In this document: piece by piece, positions 1 through 10,149 of the stretch
Layout: each line of letters starts with the position of its first letter
Position numbering within the stretch: the first letter of the stretch is position 1
NCBI GenBank assembly: GCA_039583875.1
Contig: CM077166.1
Span: forward strand, 86,426,564-86,490,563
Direction of reading: 5' to 3'
Source: Platanthera guangdongensis
Taxonomy: Eukaryota; Streptophyta; Magnoliopsida; Asparagales; Orchidaceae
Length of the DNA stretch: 64,000 nucleotides
Program-made: the position numbers and the translations under genes
The notes under the pieces: generated by a model
Seen by the model: the letters and a program-made list of their open reading frames with translations, nothing else
What the model was told of the DNA's origin: nothing
The model's database searches: none

Positions 1-1634
1 GGCCCAGCAGGCTCTCGCATAGATGTGCACCGAGAACACAGACCAAACTGGCCTGTTGTGAACCTAAAGGGGCCTCGAAATAAAGCACGAGGACACAGCC
101 CAACCGTTCACTTCGCACGGAAGGGGCCTCGGGACGTGAACACCGAGGACACAGTCCAACCGCCCAAAGTCTAAATGTCAACTCCCATCGGTGTGACGAC
201 CGACGAGCCCATAGACCTGCCACACTATCCTTAACCCAGGATTATGACACCGTGTGTCGACTCACACCGCATTCAAATTCCACATCACCATTGTATGGAA
301 GGGGCCTTGGAAGTAAGCACGAGGACACAACCCAACCACCCATCTATACCACATCTCAACACTAACCCAACTATTGACGACCAACACCGCACTTACATCC
401 CTCCACAATACTACCCGTAGGGAGATTATGCTCTACGTATTGGACTACTAAATTTCATTCCAACCCTCAAATATACTCATGTCCATAGTTTATCTTTCTA
501 TATGTCATTCCAAATGATTTCAACATAATATAACATAATGCGCATAAATAATAGTCTACCAATTTATAACAAGTCACTATGTTTAAATAAGCTTGCTTCA
601 CAATTCAGTTATATGAAATCCAGTTAGTAATCTTCATCATTCATAGCATTATGGTGGTTAACATAAAATAGTTCACCAAAATCTCGAGTTAATTTGCAAC
701 ATCAATTCCACCGAATCCAAATTCATATTATATAAAGACCCTGGATTTAAGTGCAGAATAAATCAGGACAACAACTTCAACCGGAGATTCCTGAAGCTAC
801 AGGAAACCGGTGAACACGTGTAACCCCTCGATGGAAAGGTATTTCCATGGGCTACAACGTTTATGTTCATACCACAACCCAGATTCAATTGTATCAAACT
901 TGAAATTAGCATTGAATTCTACTGTGTACAGAACATAATTTCTGCATGCAGGATTTATCGGACGTCATGTTCGGTCAGACTTTCCCGTGGCTATATACTT
1001 CGAATGAAGACGGGCAACCACTCGTTGGAAAGGTAGTTTCAAGGGTTTCAACTTTCGTGTTTAGTCGGAAGCCCAGATCTAGTCATATCACATCAGAAAT
1101 TGGCCAAGAAGATTACTGCGCGCAGAACACAGATTCTGCACGCATCTTAAAGAGGAATGAACGGCATCGGTTCATCTTCCTCCTCAAGTCAATCCTCCAA
1201 AATCACCTCCAAAAATTCCTCCACCTTTATTCACACTCATGAGGCCTTTAATCTTCACGAAGCCATCCCCAATCTTCGCATAGAAGGTTGGAGAGGTTGA
1301 AGACACGACTAGCCTTAGATCACAAGCCATAGGACAGCCTCTTCCTAGAGAAAGCACCATCTCGCAAGTCTAGACTCTTTTGAGTCGACATCTTGCCTAG
1401 GTAACTACAGATCTAATACCAAGGGAGAGGGGAGGAAGCTCACCTCATTTCTGGCATTTCCACTATTTTCGGCCATGGATCATGCAACTCTTCTCGGTGG
1501 CATCTTCTCCTTCACGGTGGCGGCGGATCTCCTCCTCTAGAATTAGCTACAGCAACTTCCTTCTCTCAATAGGAGTTTCTATCAGAAAATAGGGGATGAA
1601 ATTAACATGAAAATGGCTAGGGTTTTCATTTCCC

Positions 1635-1642
1635 TTTATATA
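1635..1642 (-). promoter_or_regulatory. TATA box, element A 3' LTR
   Basis: TATATAAA on the minus strand, 3' of the palindrome array and followed downstream by a conserved stretch also present in the other LTR and in element E. The equivalent box in the 5' LTR is at 20790-20797. Confidence 0.6.
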
Positions 1643-1644
1643 TG

Positions 1645-2335
1645 AAAAGTGACATTGGTATGGACACGCCCGTATCCTTACCCATGTCCTGCTTGGGCGA
1701 AACAGCAACGATGGTTTCAGCGTTTGTTCAACACTTGACACGGGTAGGGACACGCCCGTATCCCGACCCGTGTCCATATGACACGGCCGTGTTCCCTACC
1801 CGTATCCTTCTCTGGATTCATTTCGTCGAACTCAACTCGACACAACGGCACACGGGTAGGGACACACCCATGTCTCTACCTGTGTCATACAATTCATCGA
1901 TCTCGACAAGTTGTTCGTCGATCTCGACATGCCTCGTTGAGTTCAACTCGACACAATGGCACACGGGTAGGGACACAGCCATGTCTCTACCCATGTCATA
2001 CAATTCGTCGATCTCGACACATAGATCGTCGATCTCGACACGCTCTATCGAGTGTAACTCGACACACACGGGTAGGGACATGCTCGTGTCACTACCCGTG
2101 TCATACGATGTCGACTCACCTCATCGATGTCGACACGCCTCGTAGAGTTCAACTCAATGCACACTCACACGGGTAGGGACACGCCCGTGTCTCTACCCTT
2201 GTCACTTCACACGGGTAGTGACATGCCCATGTCACTACCTATGTCCTTCTCTACACATACTCGAGTCTTCGACTTGAGAGCTGGCCACTCCCACACGGGT
2301 AGGTACACGCCCGTTTCTCTACCCATGTCCTATGC
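1645..2335. repeat. Palindrome array in U3 of element A 3' LTR
   Basis: Repeated use of CACGGGTAGGGACACG followed after two bases by its reverse complement, so each unit can fold into a hairpin with a stem of about 16 bp. Units are separated by CTCGACA/TCGATCTCGACA-type sequence. The array ends right beside the minus-strand TATA box (1635-1642) and lies upstream of it, in U3. It matches the array at 20806-21473 in the other LTR. Confidence 0.85.
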
Positions 2336-2544
2336 TTGACTGATTTCACCTCCTCTTCACATGTGCTGCCCAATTGTTAGCACTCCCCCTGAACCCAAGT
2401 CAGCTCTCCTGACTCAAAAACACGCACGAGGGGCCTAGTGCAATTCGGGACGTTACAAATCCTATAAATAAAATAAAAGATTGCGTCCCTGAAATCAGGC
2501 TTAGGCTATGGGGAGAAAAGCATTACAGGAAATACAATATGCTT

Positions 2545-3860
2545 TTAAATAAATCTACCTTGAGCAAACAACTCCGGGTAGTGTTTTTGCATCAAATCCA
2601 TCGGCTCCCATGTAGATTCTTCCTTCCCATGATTAGTCCTTAGCACCTTCACCAAGGGAACACTTTTGCGGCGCAACATTCTTGTCTCGTTATCTACGAT
2701 CCGCACCGGTTCTAGTCGCACAGACCGATCCGACGCCACAGCACCATCAGTTTTGGGGATGTATTGATCGGGCTGCAACAGCGCCTTCCAAAGCGACGAC
2801 ACATGGAACACGTCGTGGAGGTTCTCTAGCTCGGACGGTAACTCCAACTGATAGGCCAACGAGCCAATCCTTTCCAATATAGTATAAGGCCCAACATACC
2901 TTGGGCTGAGCTTTTTCACACCACGCACGCGTGACACTCCATGCATCGGTCGGATTTTCAGGAACACCTTATCACCCACTTGAAACTCCACCATTCGGTG
3001 CCTTGCATTATAATACTTCACCTACCGCTTTTGAGCCTCCAACATGCGACCCCGTATCAGTCTAACAGCCTCATCGGTATCATCAATATATTCAACACCC
3101 AAAGCCTTCGGTTCTTCATCTTGCACCCAAGACAAGGGGGTTATACACCTTCTTCCATAAAGAGCTTCATGAGGAGCCATGCCGATACTAGCCTGGTGGC
3201 TGTTGTTGTAGGAAAATTCTACCAACGGTAAGAGCCTTTTCCACGGCTCTCCTCTATCCAACACACATAATCTCAACAAATCTTCCAATGTCCGTATGGT
3301 CCTTTCAGATTGCCCATCCGTCTGAGGATGAAACGCAGTGCTGAAGGTAAGGCGCGAGCCCAAATACGCATGTACCGCATTCCACTCCTTAGAGGTAAAC
3401 CGACCATCACGATCAGACACGATCGTCTTAGCACGCCATGATACCGTACGAATTGCACCACAAAGAGGCGTACTAAGACACCCACATGAGCTTCTTTCTT
3501 CATTGGGATATACCGGAGTACTTTCGTCAGGCGATCAACTATCACTCACACCGAATCATTTCCTGATCGTGAGCAAGGTAACCCATGTACAAAGTCCATG
3601 GAGATATCCTCAAACATCTACTTGGGGATGGGCAACGATTGTAGCAAACCACCGGGACTATTGCATTCCGCCTCCACCCTTTGACAAGTTTCGTAATGTG
3701 TAACAAAATATCGGACATCCTTTTTCATTCCCGGCCAACACATGGTCTTCCGTAGGCCGACGTACATCTTAGCAATGCCCGGGTGCACTGAATATTGAGA
3801 GCAATGAGCATCTCTCAAGATATCCTCCCGGATTTTACCGCCTTTGGGAATGTAGAGCCG
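2545..3860 (-). pseudogene. Element A integrase with chromodomain
   Basis: Integrase joins the DNA copy to the host chromosome. Zinc-binding N-terminal remnants (HxxxxxxxH then a damaged CxxC) are at about 3618-3818. The catalytic core shows the first Asp in SMDF near 3603, the second in SDRDGRF near 3405-3420, and the Glu in HPQTDGQSERT. The GPY/F-like segment (RYVGPYTILERIGSLAYQ) and the C-terminal chromodomain (VRIVDNETRMLRRKSVPLVK to ESTWEP) lie in 2545-3021. The protein is split over two frames, with a stop replacing Trp near 3548 and a stop at 3022-3024, so it cannot be made whole. The chromodomain in related elements directs insertion to heterochromatin. Confidence 0.9.
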
Positions 3861-3886
3861 GCCACGAAAATAAACGAGGTCGTCTT

Positions 3887-5338
3887 TTAGTGTATACTCA
3901 TTCGTAGTCCCACCTTAATTGACTTGATTGCTGGGGCCAGAGCCACATCCATTCCTTGCTCCAGTCTGATTCGGTCCTGGATATTACAAACTATGCTCAT
4001 GCTTGCCAAGTACTCCGTATACTCTACCGAAGGTGCCTTAAATATCATAGTAATATCCATCTCCTCAATCATCCGAGCCAACTCCATACTCATCAACTGA
4101 GACTCTAGAATAGAACCTGGTACCTTTCTACTCAATGCATTGGCCACCAAGTTCGCCTTTCCGTGGTGGTAGTTCATGTTGAACTCATAGTCGCATAAAA
4201 ATTCTAACCATTGCCGTTGTCTCAAGTTCAACTCCTTCTAATTATGAACGTACTTCAAGTTTTTGTGATCTGAAAAGATCTCGCAGTGGACGTCGTATAG
4301 ATAATGCCTCCAAACCTTCAAGGCGAACACCACTGCTCCCAATTCCAAATCATGAACAGGGTAATTTATTTCTTGCTTCTTCAACTGTCTTGAAGCATAG
4401 GCAATCACATGTCCGTGTTGCATCAACACTGCTCCCATCCCTTGATATGATTCGTCAGTATAGACTTGAAATCCTTCCTTCCCAAACGGAAGTGCAAGGA
4501 TGGTGGTGGAGGTAAGTCTATCCTTCAGCTCCTGGAACGCTGCTTCACAATTTGGTGTCCACTCAAATGGCACACCTTTATTCGTCAATGAGGTAAGAGG
4601 AAGAGCAATCTTTGAAAATCCTTTTAGTAACCTGTGGTAGTACCCGGCAAGTCCAAGGAAACTCCTCACATCAGCCGCCGACTTCAAAGGCGACCACTCC
4701 TTCACGGCACGCACCTTGGCCAGATCCACTTCTAGTCCTGCTCCATTAATCACATGCCCCAAGAAAGCAACCTCTTTAAGCCAGAATTCGCACTTGCTAA
4801 ACTTGGCGAACAAGGCGTGCTCTTTTAATTTCCTCAATACCAAGGTCAAGTGCTCAACATGCTCCTCCTCCATCATTGAGTAGACCAAGATGTCGTTGAT
4901 GAAAATAATGATGAAGACATCCAAATAAGGTTCAAACACCTTGTTCATCACGCTCATGAAGGCCGAAGGGGCATTTGTGAGCCCAAACGGCATTACCGTG
5001 AACTCATACAGTCCATATCTTGAACTAAAGGCCATTTTCTGGATATCACCTTCTTGTATTCTCAACTGATAATACCCTGAGCGCAAGTCCATCATAGAAA
5101 ACCAATGCGCTCCCACTAGTTGATCAAACAACTCGTCTATCCGAGGTAGCGGATAAGTGTTCCGCACCGTCAGCCGATTGAGTTCCCGATAGTCTATGCA
5201 CAAACATAAGGTCCCATCCTTCTTCTTCACGAACAATACAGGGGCTCCCCAGGGCGACAAACTAGGGCGAACAAACCCTGACTCCACCAGTTCTTTCAGT
5301 TGAACTCTAAACTACGCGAGTTCCTTCGGGGCCATTCG
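3887..5338 (-). pseudogene. Element A reverse transcriptase and RNase H
   Basis: RT copies the genomic RNA and RNase H removes it. From the N-terminal side: [47 protein letters not shown] (first catalytic Asp kept), [12 protein letters not shown], and the active-site box, which reads FIND at about 4888-4899 instead of FIDD. RNase H follows with VYTDES, DLELGAV and FSDHKNLKY, so its acidic residues are present. One frame continues from protease to RNase H, broken by stops at about 5336 and 5312 before RT and at 4238-4240 inside RNase H, where relatives have Gln. The Asp-to-Asn change in the active site would by itself abolish polymerase activity. Confidence 0.92.
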
Positions 5339-5934
5339 TTAAGGGGCCTTGGATACTGGCTTGGCACCCAGTACTAGATTAATATGGAAGTCAACCTCTT
5401 TATATGGGGGTAATCCTGGCAGTTTCTCAGGAAATAGCTCATGGAAATCCCTCACTACCGGTACATCTTTCATATCGAGTGCCTTCTCCTTCAACTCGAA
5501 CCAGATCATGAAGACTTCATCCCCCTCCATATGGGCTTTTACTGTTTGAACTGAAGATAACAACATATGAGGTGCGAATCTAATACCTTGGAAGATGACA
5601 TCTGAGTCCCCATGTCTCAAGTAGATTCGTTTCTCTGCACAGTCAATCCTTGCAAAGTGCCAGTCCAACCACGCCATGCCCAAAATGATGTCAAACTCCG
5701 GCATTCTCAAGACCGTGGCAGGCGTATCAAAGGCCTTTCCTTCAATAAATATCTCGAACTCGTACTTAGCGCTTGCAATCCTCTCTGAGCCGTCCGGTAG
5801 GCGCACTCGTCGGGCTATACCAGTAAAGTATTATACGCCCTCCATGTCCTTAATGAAGTCCTCATACACAAAGGAGTGTGAGGCACCGGTATCGAACAGT
5901 GCATATGCCGTCTTCCCGCCAACTATCACGGTGC
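5339..5934 (-). pseudogene. Element A aspartic protease (second exon)
   Basis: Retropepsin-type protease that would process Gag-Pol. The active-site motif DTGASHSF lies at about 5877-5900, and later FDIILGMAWLDWHFARIDC is the conserved second half. A stop lies in between near 5832. The frame begins at 5934, directly after the putative intron 5935-6031, and then runs without frameshift into RT. The E copy at 63454-64000 is nearly identical over this region and has no internal stop. Confidence 0.88.
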
Positions 5935-6031
5935 CAAAGTACCAATAACCAAAACTTATTGTTAGGTGTCTAGAATGTCTCAAACAACTTCAAGTTAAAC
6001 AATGAAAACATGATAATTACTTAAATCATAC
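5935..6031 (-). other. Putative gag-pol intron of element A (acceptor mutated)
   Basis: A 97-bp AT-rich stretch separates the end of gag (Asn-Pro-Gln-Asp-Val-Ile-Ala-Gly) from the start of protease. The donor CAG|GTATGA is intact. At the acceptor the last two bases are TG, where the E copy has AG. Donor and acceptor both fall after the first base of the Gly codon, so removal keeps frame. The unspliced gag frame meets TAA a few codons into the intron, as in E. Confidence 0.6.
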
Positions 6032-6377
6032 CTGCAATCACATCTTGGGGATTCCGTTCTTGCGCCATGTCCATCGCGTACACTTGATCCCGAGCAGGGT
6101 CAGGGTTTCCTCCTCACGGTACTCGTCCTCGACCACGCATGTAACCCCGCCCCCGTGGATCTGCCGGAGGGGGAGCATGAGGTATATTCCAATACAACCG
6201 TGGGCAGAAACGTCGAATGTGGCCCGACTGGTTGGATTCAAAACACACCAGACCACGACGCCCTTCTTGTTGCTGAAATTGTTGAGGCTGAGGCGGTGGA
6301 GGCAACGCAGGCGGCTGCAGAACCAGATTCTCCACCCTAAAGTCTTGGTGGAAACGTCCTCCACCTCTTTGATGTCC
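6032..6377 (-). pseudogene. Element A gag, C-terminal part with zinc knuckle
   Basis: Nucleocapsid part of Gag. It has a Pro/Gln-rich linker, then a CCHC-like knuckle at about 6214-6255 reading CFESNQSGHIRRFC, in which the second Cys is Ser, then an Arg/Gly-rich tail (GRGYMRGRGR). Frame changes inside the Arg/Gly-rich tail separate it from the final MAQ/ERNPQDVIAG segment. It is cut from the first part of gag (17198-17933) by the insertion of element B. Confidence 0.85.
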
Positions 6378-6382
6378 TCTTT
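6378..6382. repeat. Left target-site duplication of element B (imperfect)
   Basis: TCTTT before B's left LTR against TCTTC at 17198-17202 after its right LTR, 4 of 5 bases. The uninterrupted E copy of gag has the sequence expected for the empty site at this place. Confidence 0.7.
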
Positions 6383-8788
6383 TGTCACAACCTGCATTTT
6401 CTCAACGATCAAATCGTATCAGAGCAAGAGAAAACACATGCCATGATGCCACGTCGTGCAGGGGATAACTGCACACGCTCAGGCAAAACTCCCGACCTTA
6501 GATTTTAAGGAAAATCGTTGATTAAATATGAAAGAAAATCAGTTATGCTGAATGGTCGTATCCCTCGGCACGGTGAATCAGCTAGTCTACAATTAAAATT
6601 ATATTTATACGCAGCAAAAAATACTTTGGTACAATTAAGTTGACAGCCTAAATGAGCATAAGTGTCCCCGGGGGACGACTCATGGTATGCACGACTCTAA
6701 GGTGAATATAGTATGTAAGAAAGATAGTGTTTTACGCTGGGGAAAAATAATGTCTTTGTTTTAGAAACATGTTATGCATGAGGTACATATAATAATGCTT
6801 GTAGGTTTTAAAATATCTAACATGCAACCTAGCATAAATCCTTCTCAGAAGCAAGTAACCAACCACAAATAGGCAAAAACAGCATTTTAAGTTCATACCC
6901 AGCATCGCAAGAAGCCACCAGTGGGCGCCAACAACCTGACACGAACCCACTGGTGAGTATGTATGTCTATACAGAAATGTAAAGAACTACCTCACAAAAT
7001 CGGGGGTCCGCTATCTCAGCTACCCAAGAGGCCACCAACCAGCCCCTCCAAAAGGACTAGCTGCTGAACTGGCTACAACCTAGACCTGAGGCATTCAAGA
7101 TAAGAACACCTCAGGAAGAAAATAATCAAAAGATAAATAGAGCAATAGATTAATGAGCAAATAAGAAGAAGGGTTTACCAACCTGGCAACAAACTGCTAT
7201 AAGCAAAAGAAAAGGCATGACGGTAAGAAAAGAGTGCTGTCTAAAGCACAGCAAAGCACACCCAGTGCGGGCAATAACAACAATATGCCCCACCAAAAGA
7301 GTCTGCAACAGTAACAAGACGTATACATGTATGCCAAAAGAAAAAGAAAGCATAAACAGGAAAGGGACTAACAGTCCTAACACGTGGGTGAGTGGCAGTG
7401 GTCAAAACATGGATCTGAATACGTAACCAAAACCAGATCCAAAAAGGGGCTAAGGGGTCAAACAGTGGCAGCACTAGGGTCCCACACACGCCAACCCAAA
7501 CCGGGGCAAAAGGCGGTGGCCACTGCTCACCACATAAAACCACCCCTCTAGAGGCCACCAATACTCCACCACCTGCCACAACCCAAGAGTCGGCGAGCAA
7601 GAATTAGCCGAACACCCAATACCCCCTTCTAAGGAAGAGTCACACTAACAATCCTAAGAAACACACGAACCCAAGGCAAAAACATCGGGTCCAACCGACG
7701 CTGCCTTGCACGCCTAACCCGAACCAACCCCGAGTATTCCTGACCCAAAAACAAGCGCAGCAGCCAGTGTCGACACGATGTGTCGACACCACGACAAGCC
7801 GGTGTCGACACAAGGTGTCGACACAACTGCTGCCGGTGTCGACACCAAGTGTCTACACCCCTGCGGCCGGTGTCGACACAAGGTGTCGACACTACCGCTG
7901 CTGGTGTCGACTCCAAGTGTCGACACCACTGCGGCCGGTGTCGATACAAGGTGTCGACACTACCGATGCTGGTGTCGACACCAAGTGTCGACACCACTGC
8001 GGCCGGTGTCGACACCAAGTGTCGACACCACTGCGGCCGTTGTCGACACAAGGTGTCGACACTACCGCTGCTGGTGTCGACTCCAAGTGTCGACACCACT
8101 GCGGCCGGTGTCGACACAAGGTGTCGACACTACCGCTACTGGTGTCGACACCACTGCAGCCGGTGTCGACACAAGGTGTCGACACTACCGGTGCTGGTGT
8201 CGACACCAAATTTCGACACCACTGCGGCCGGTGTCGACACAAGGTGTCGACACTACCGCTGCTGGTGTCGACACCAAGTGTCGACACCACTGCGGCCGGT
8301 GTCGACACAAAGTGTCGACACTACCGCTGCTGGTGTCGACACCAAGTGTCGACAGCACGACTGGCTGGTGTCGACACCCCGACTGGCTACAGGCGCCAGA
8401 CCCAACAAACAACCAAAACGAGAACGAGGCCTCTCTCTAGAATTTCATCATCCATCGGCAATAGCAACTACTCGACCTGAACCGAACCATATCCGTCCCT
8501 AATAGACACAATCTCTAAGGAAAACTAAGATTTAACTGTAACTTCTCTACACTAACCACGGTATGATCGGGAACCCGAAGCCAAAAACACAAGAATTCCC
8601 TAAGAGGCCTAACCGAGTCATCAAACGGACCCCGGCTAGCTGGGGAATCTTGCTAACAGGCTACAAATAGGCTACACAAGAAACCCTAACAGCTAAGACC
8701 ACGCTCTACAATGGCAAAGATCCGGAAATACGCCATCGTAACGCCCGCCAAAGATCAAACAAAACACGGAAAAACCGGGGGCGTTACA
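6383..8788 (-). repeat. 3' LTR of element B (internally deleted)
   Basis: Left LTR copy, 2406 bp against 2922 bp for the right copy. It lacks the segment equivalent to 16421-16983 (about 562 bp), which holds the TATA box; the junction near 8580 has a two-base overlap (AC). A smaller difference near 6705-6731 goes the other way. It contains a tandem array at 7766-8378. Confidence 0.92.
7766..8378. repeat. 34-bp tandem array with GTGTCGACAC cores (B 3' LTR)
   Basis: About 18 tandem 34-bp monomers. Two types alternate: one ends ACTACCGCTGCT, the other ACCACTGCGGCC, giving a 68-bp higher-order unit. Each monomer has two TGTCGACA palindromes. Because 34 is not a multiple of 3 and the unit lacks stops, long open frames appear in several frames on both strands; these are not genes. 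The right LTR has a matching array at 15634-16226. Confidence 0.95.
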
Positions 8789-8800
8789 GCCACTCCCCGT
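8789..8800 (-). other. Polypurine tract of element B
   Basis: On the minus strand ACGGGGAGTGGC lies directly before the 3' LTR start TGTAACGCC. It would prime plus-strand DNA synthesis. F has a closely similar tract at 55135-55149. Confidence 0.65.
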
Positions 8801-8911
8801 AAAAGGAAGTTTCGCCTCGAAACTTCACTCACAACACTCCTATAAAGAAGGAGAGAGAAAGAGCCAGGAAAGGGCTATATAAGAATAAAACAAAGCATAC
8901 CAGACACAAGC

Positions 8912-10146
8912 TCAGGGAAACAGATGAGGGTGAGCCTCCCTCATAGCCGACTCCAATTCCCAAGTCGCGCTTTCCACACCCTGATTCCTCCATAAAACTT
9001 TAACCATAGGGATAGTCTTCTTCCGCAACACACGAACTTGAGAATCCAAAATACGGACAGGCACCTCCACATAAGAAAGATTCGGCTCCATAGAGGCACA
9101 GAATCCAAAACCTACCTGCCATCTATCACACATTTCCGCAGCTGACTGACGTGAAAGACATCATGCACGCCAGGGAAATTTGCGGGCAAAGCCAGCCTAT
9201 AGGCTGATACCCCAATCCGCTCAACGATCGGAAACGGCCCCACATACCTCGGGTCCAACTTCCTGTTCTTGCCAAACCGCTTGACTCCGATCAATGGGGA
9301 GACCTTTAAGAACACCGAGTCCCCCACAACAAATTCCAAGTCCGATCTACAACGGTTGGCGTTCTTCTCATATCTCTCCTGTGCTATCCGAAGCTTTTCC
9401 CGAATAAGCTTCACAGCAGTTTCCATCTCCTCGAGCGCTTCTGGACCCAACAAAGGTCCCTCGCCAAGCTCAGCCCAAAACAAGGGAGTCCTGCAGCGCC
9501 TCCCATACAAAGCTTCAAAAGGAACCATTTGCAAGCTTTCTTGATAACTGTTGTTATATGCGAATTCCATAAGCCGCAAGCGCTCGTCCCACGCTCCTCC
9601 GTGGTCCAGAATATAGCATCGGATCATATCTTCCACAATCTGATTTACTCGCTCCGTCTGACCATTGGTCTGCGGATGATAAGCCGTGGAATATCTCAAA
9701 TCTGTACCCAACCCCTCTTGAAGGCTCTTCCAAAAATTAGACGTGAACCTGGAGTCTCGATCTGATATGATACTTACGGGTACACCATGCAATCTGACAA
9801 CCTCTTCCAGATACAGCTCGGCTATCTTCCTCATTGGATAATCGATCTTAAATGGTACGAAATGAGCACTCTTCGTCAATCTGGCTACGATTACCCAAAC
9901 TGAATCATGCCCCTTAGGAGATCTCAGTAAGCCTGTAATGAAATCTATCGAGATACTCTCCCACTTCCACATCGGAATCTCCAAGGGAGTCAGCTTGCCA
10001 CCAGGCCTCCCATGGTCGGCTTTCACACTCCTGCAAGTGAAACACCCTGAAACAAATCTGGCTATGTCCTTCTTCATCCCACACCACCAGGCAATCTGCT
10101 TTAACTCATGATACATCTTGGTAGACCCTGGATGGTAGGCAACACT
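8912..10146 (-). pseudogene. Element B integrase with chromodomain
   Basis: Zinc-binding part: [15 protein letters not shown] followed by CFTC near 10035. The core has the first Asp in SIDFITGL (about 9945), the second in ISDRDSRFTS, and the Glu in HPQTNGQTERVNQ, so the DDE triad is present. VIVARLTKSAHF has Ala where relatives have Asp, outside the triad. The GPF segment (RYVGPFPIVERIGVSAYR) is followed by the chromodomain (VRILDSQVRVLRKKTIPMVK, TWELE) in 8912-9133, which is one frame away from the core: a frameshift near 9120. A stop at 10147-10149 separates this part from RNase H. Confidence 0.93.
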
Positions 10147-10149
10147 AGA

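Larger units (their letters stand above)
1..2457 (-). repeat. 3' LTR of element A, truncated by window edge
   Basis: This stretch aligns with 19150-21497 plus 32854-32953, the 5' LTR of the same element. For example, the palindrome arrays (1645-2335 and 20806-21473) and the TATA regions (1635-1642 and 20790-20797) correspond. On the plus strand it ends GGGACGTTACA at 2457, so on the minus strand the LTR starts TGTAACGTCCC, a chromovirus-type terminus. About 1 kb of the U5 side lies before position 1. Short open frames here are not genes: they differ between the two copies. Confidence 0.88.

Noticed and set aside
946..1242. 98-codon open frame
   Set aside because: Lies inside A's LTR; the matching copy near 20105 is broken at other places, so the frame is not conserved.
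1642..2339. Open frames on both strands with Ser-Leu-Pro repeats
   Set aside because: Translations of the hairpin array of A's LTR.
7766..8378. CRISPR-like regular repeats
   Set aside because: Repeats have no unique spacers, lie inside an LTR and are present in both LTR copies of a plant retrotransposon.
7629..8502. Long overlapping open frames in several frames on both strands, rich in Val-Asp-Thr or Cys-Arg-His
   Set aside because: They are translations of the 34-bp tandem array, which happens to lack stop codons; the same occurs at 15500-16290.
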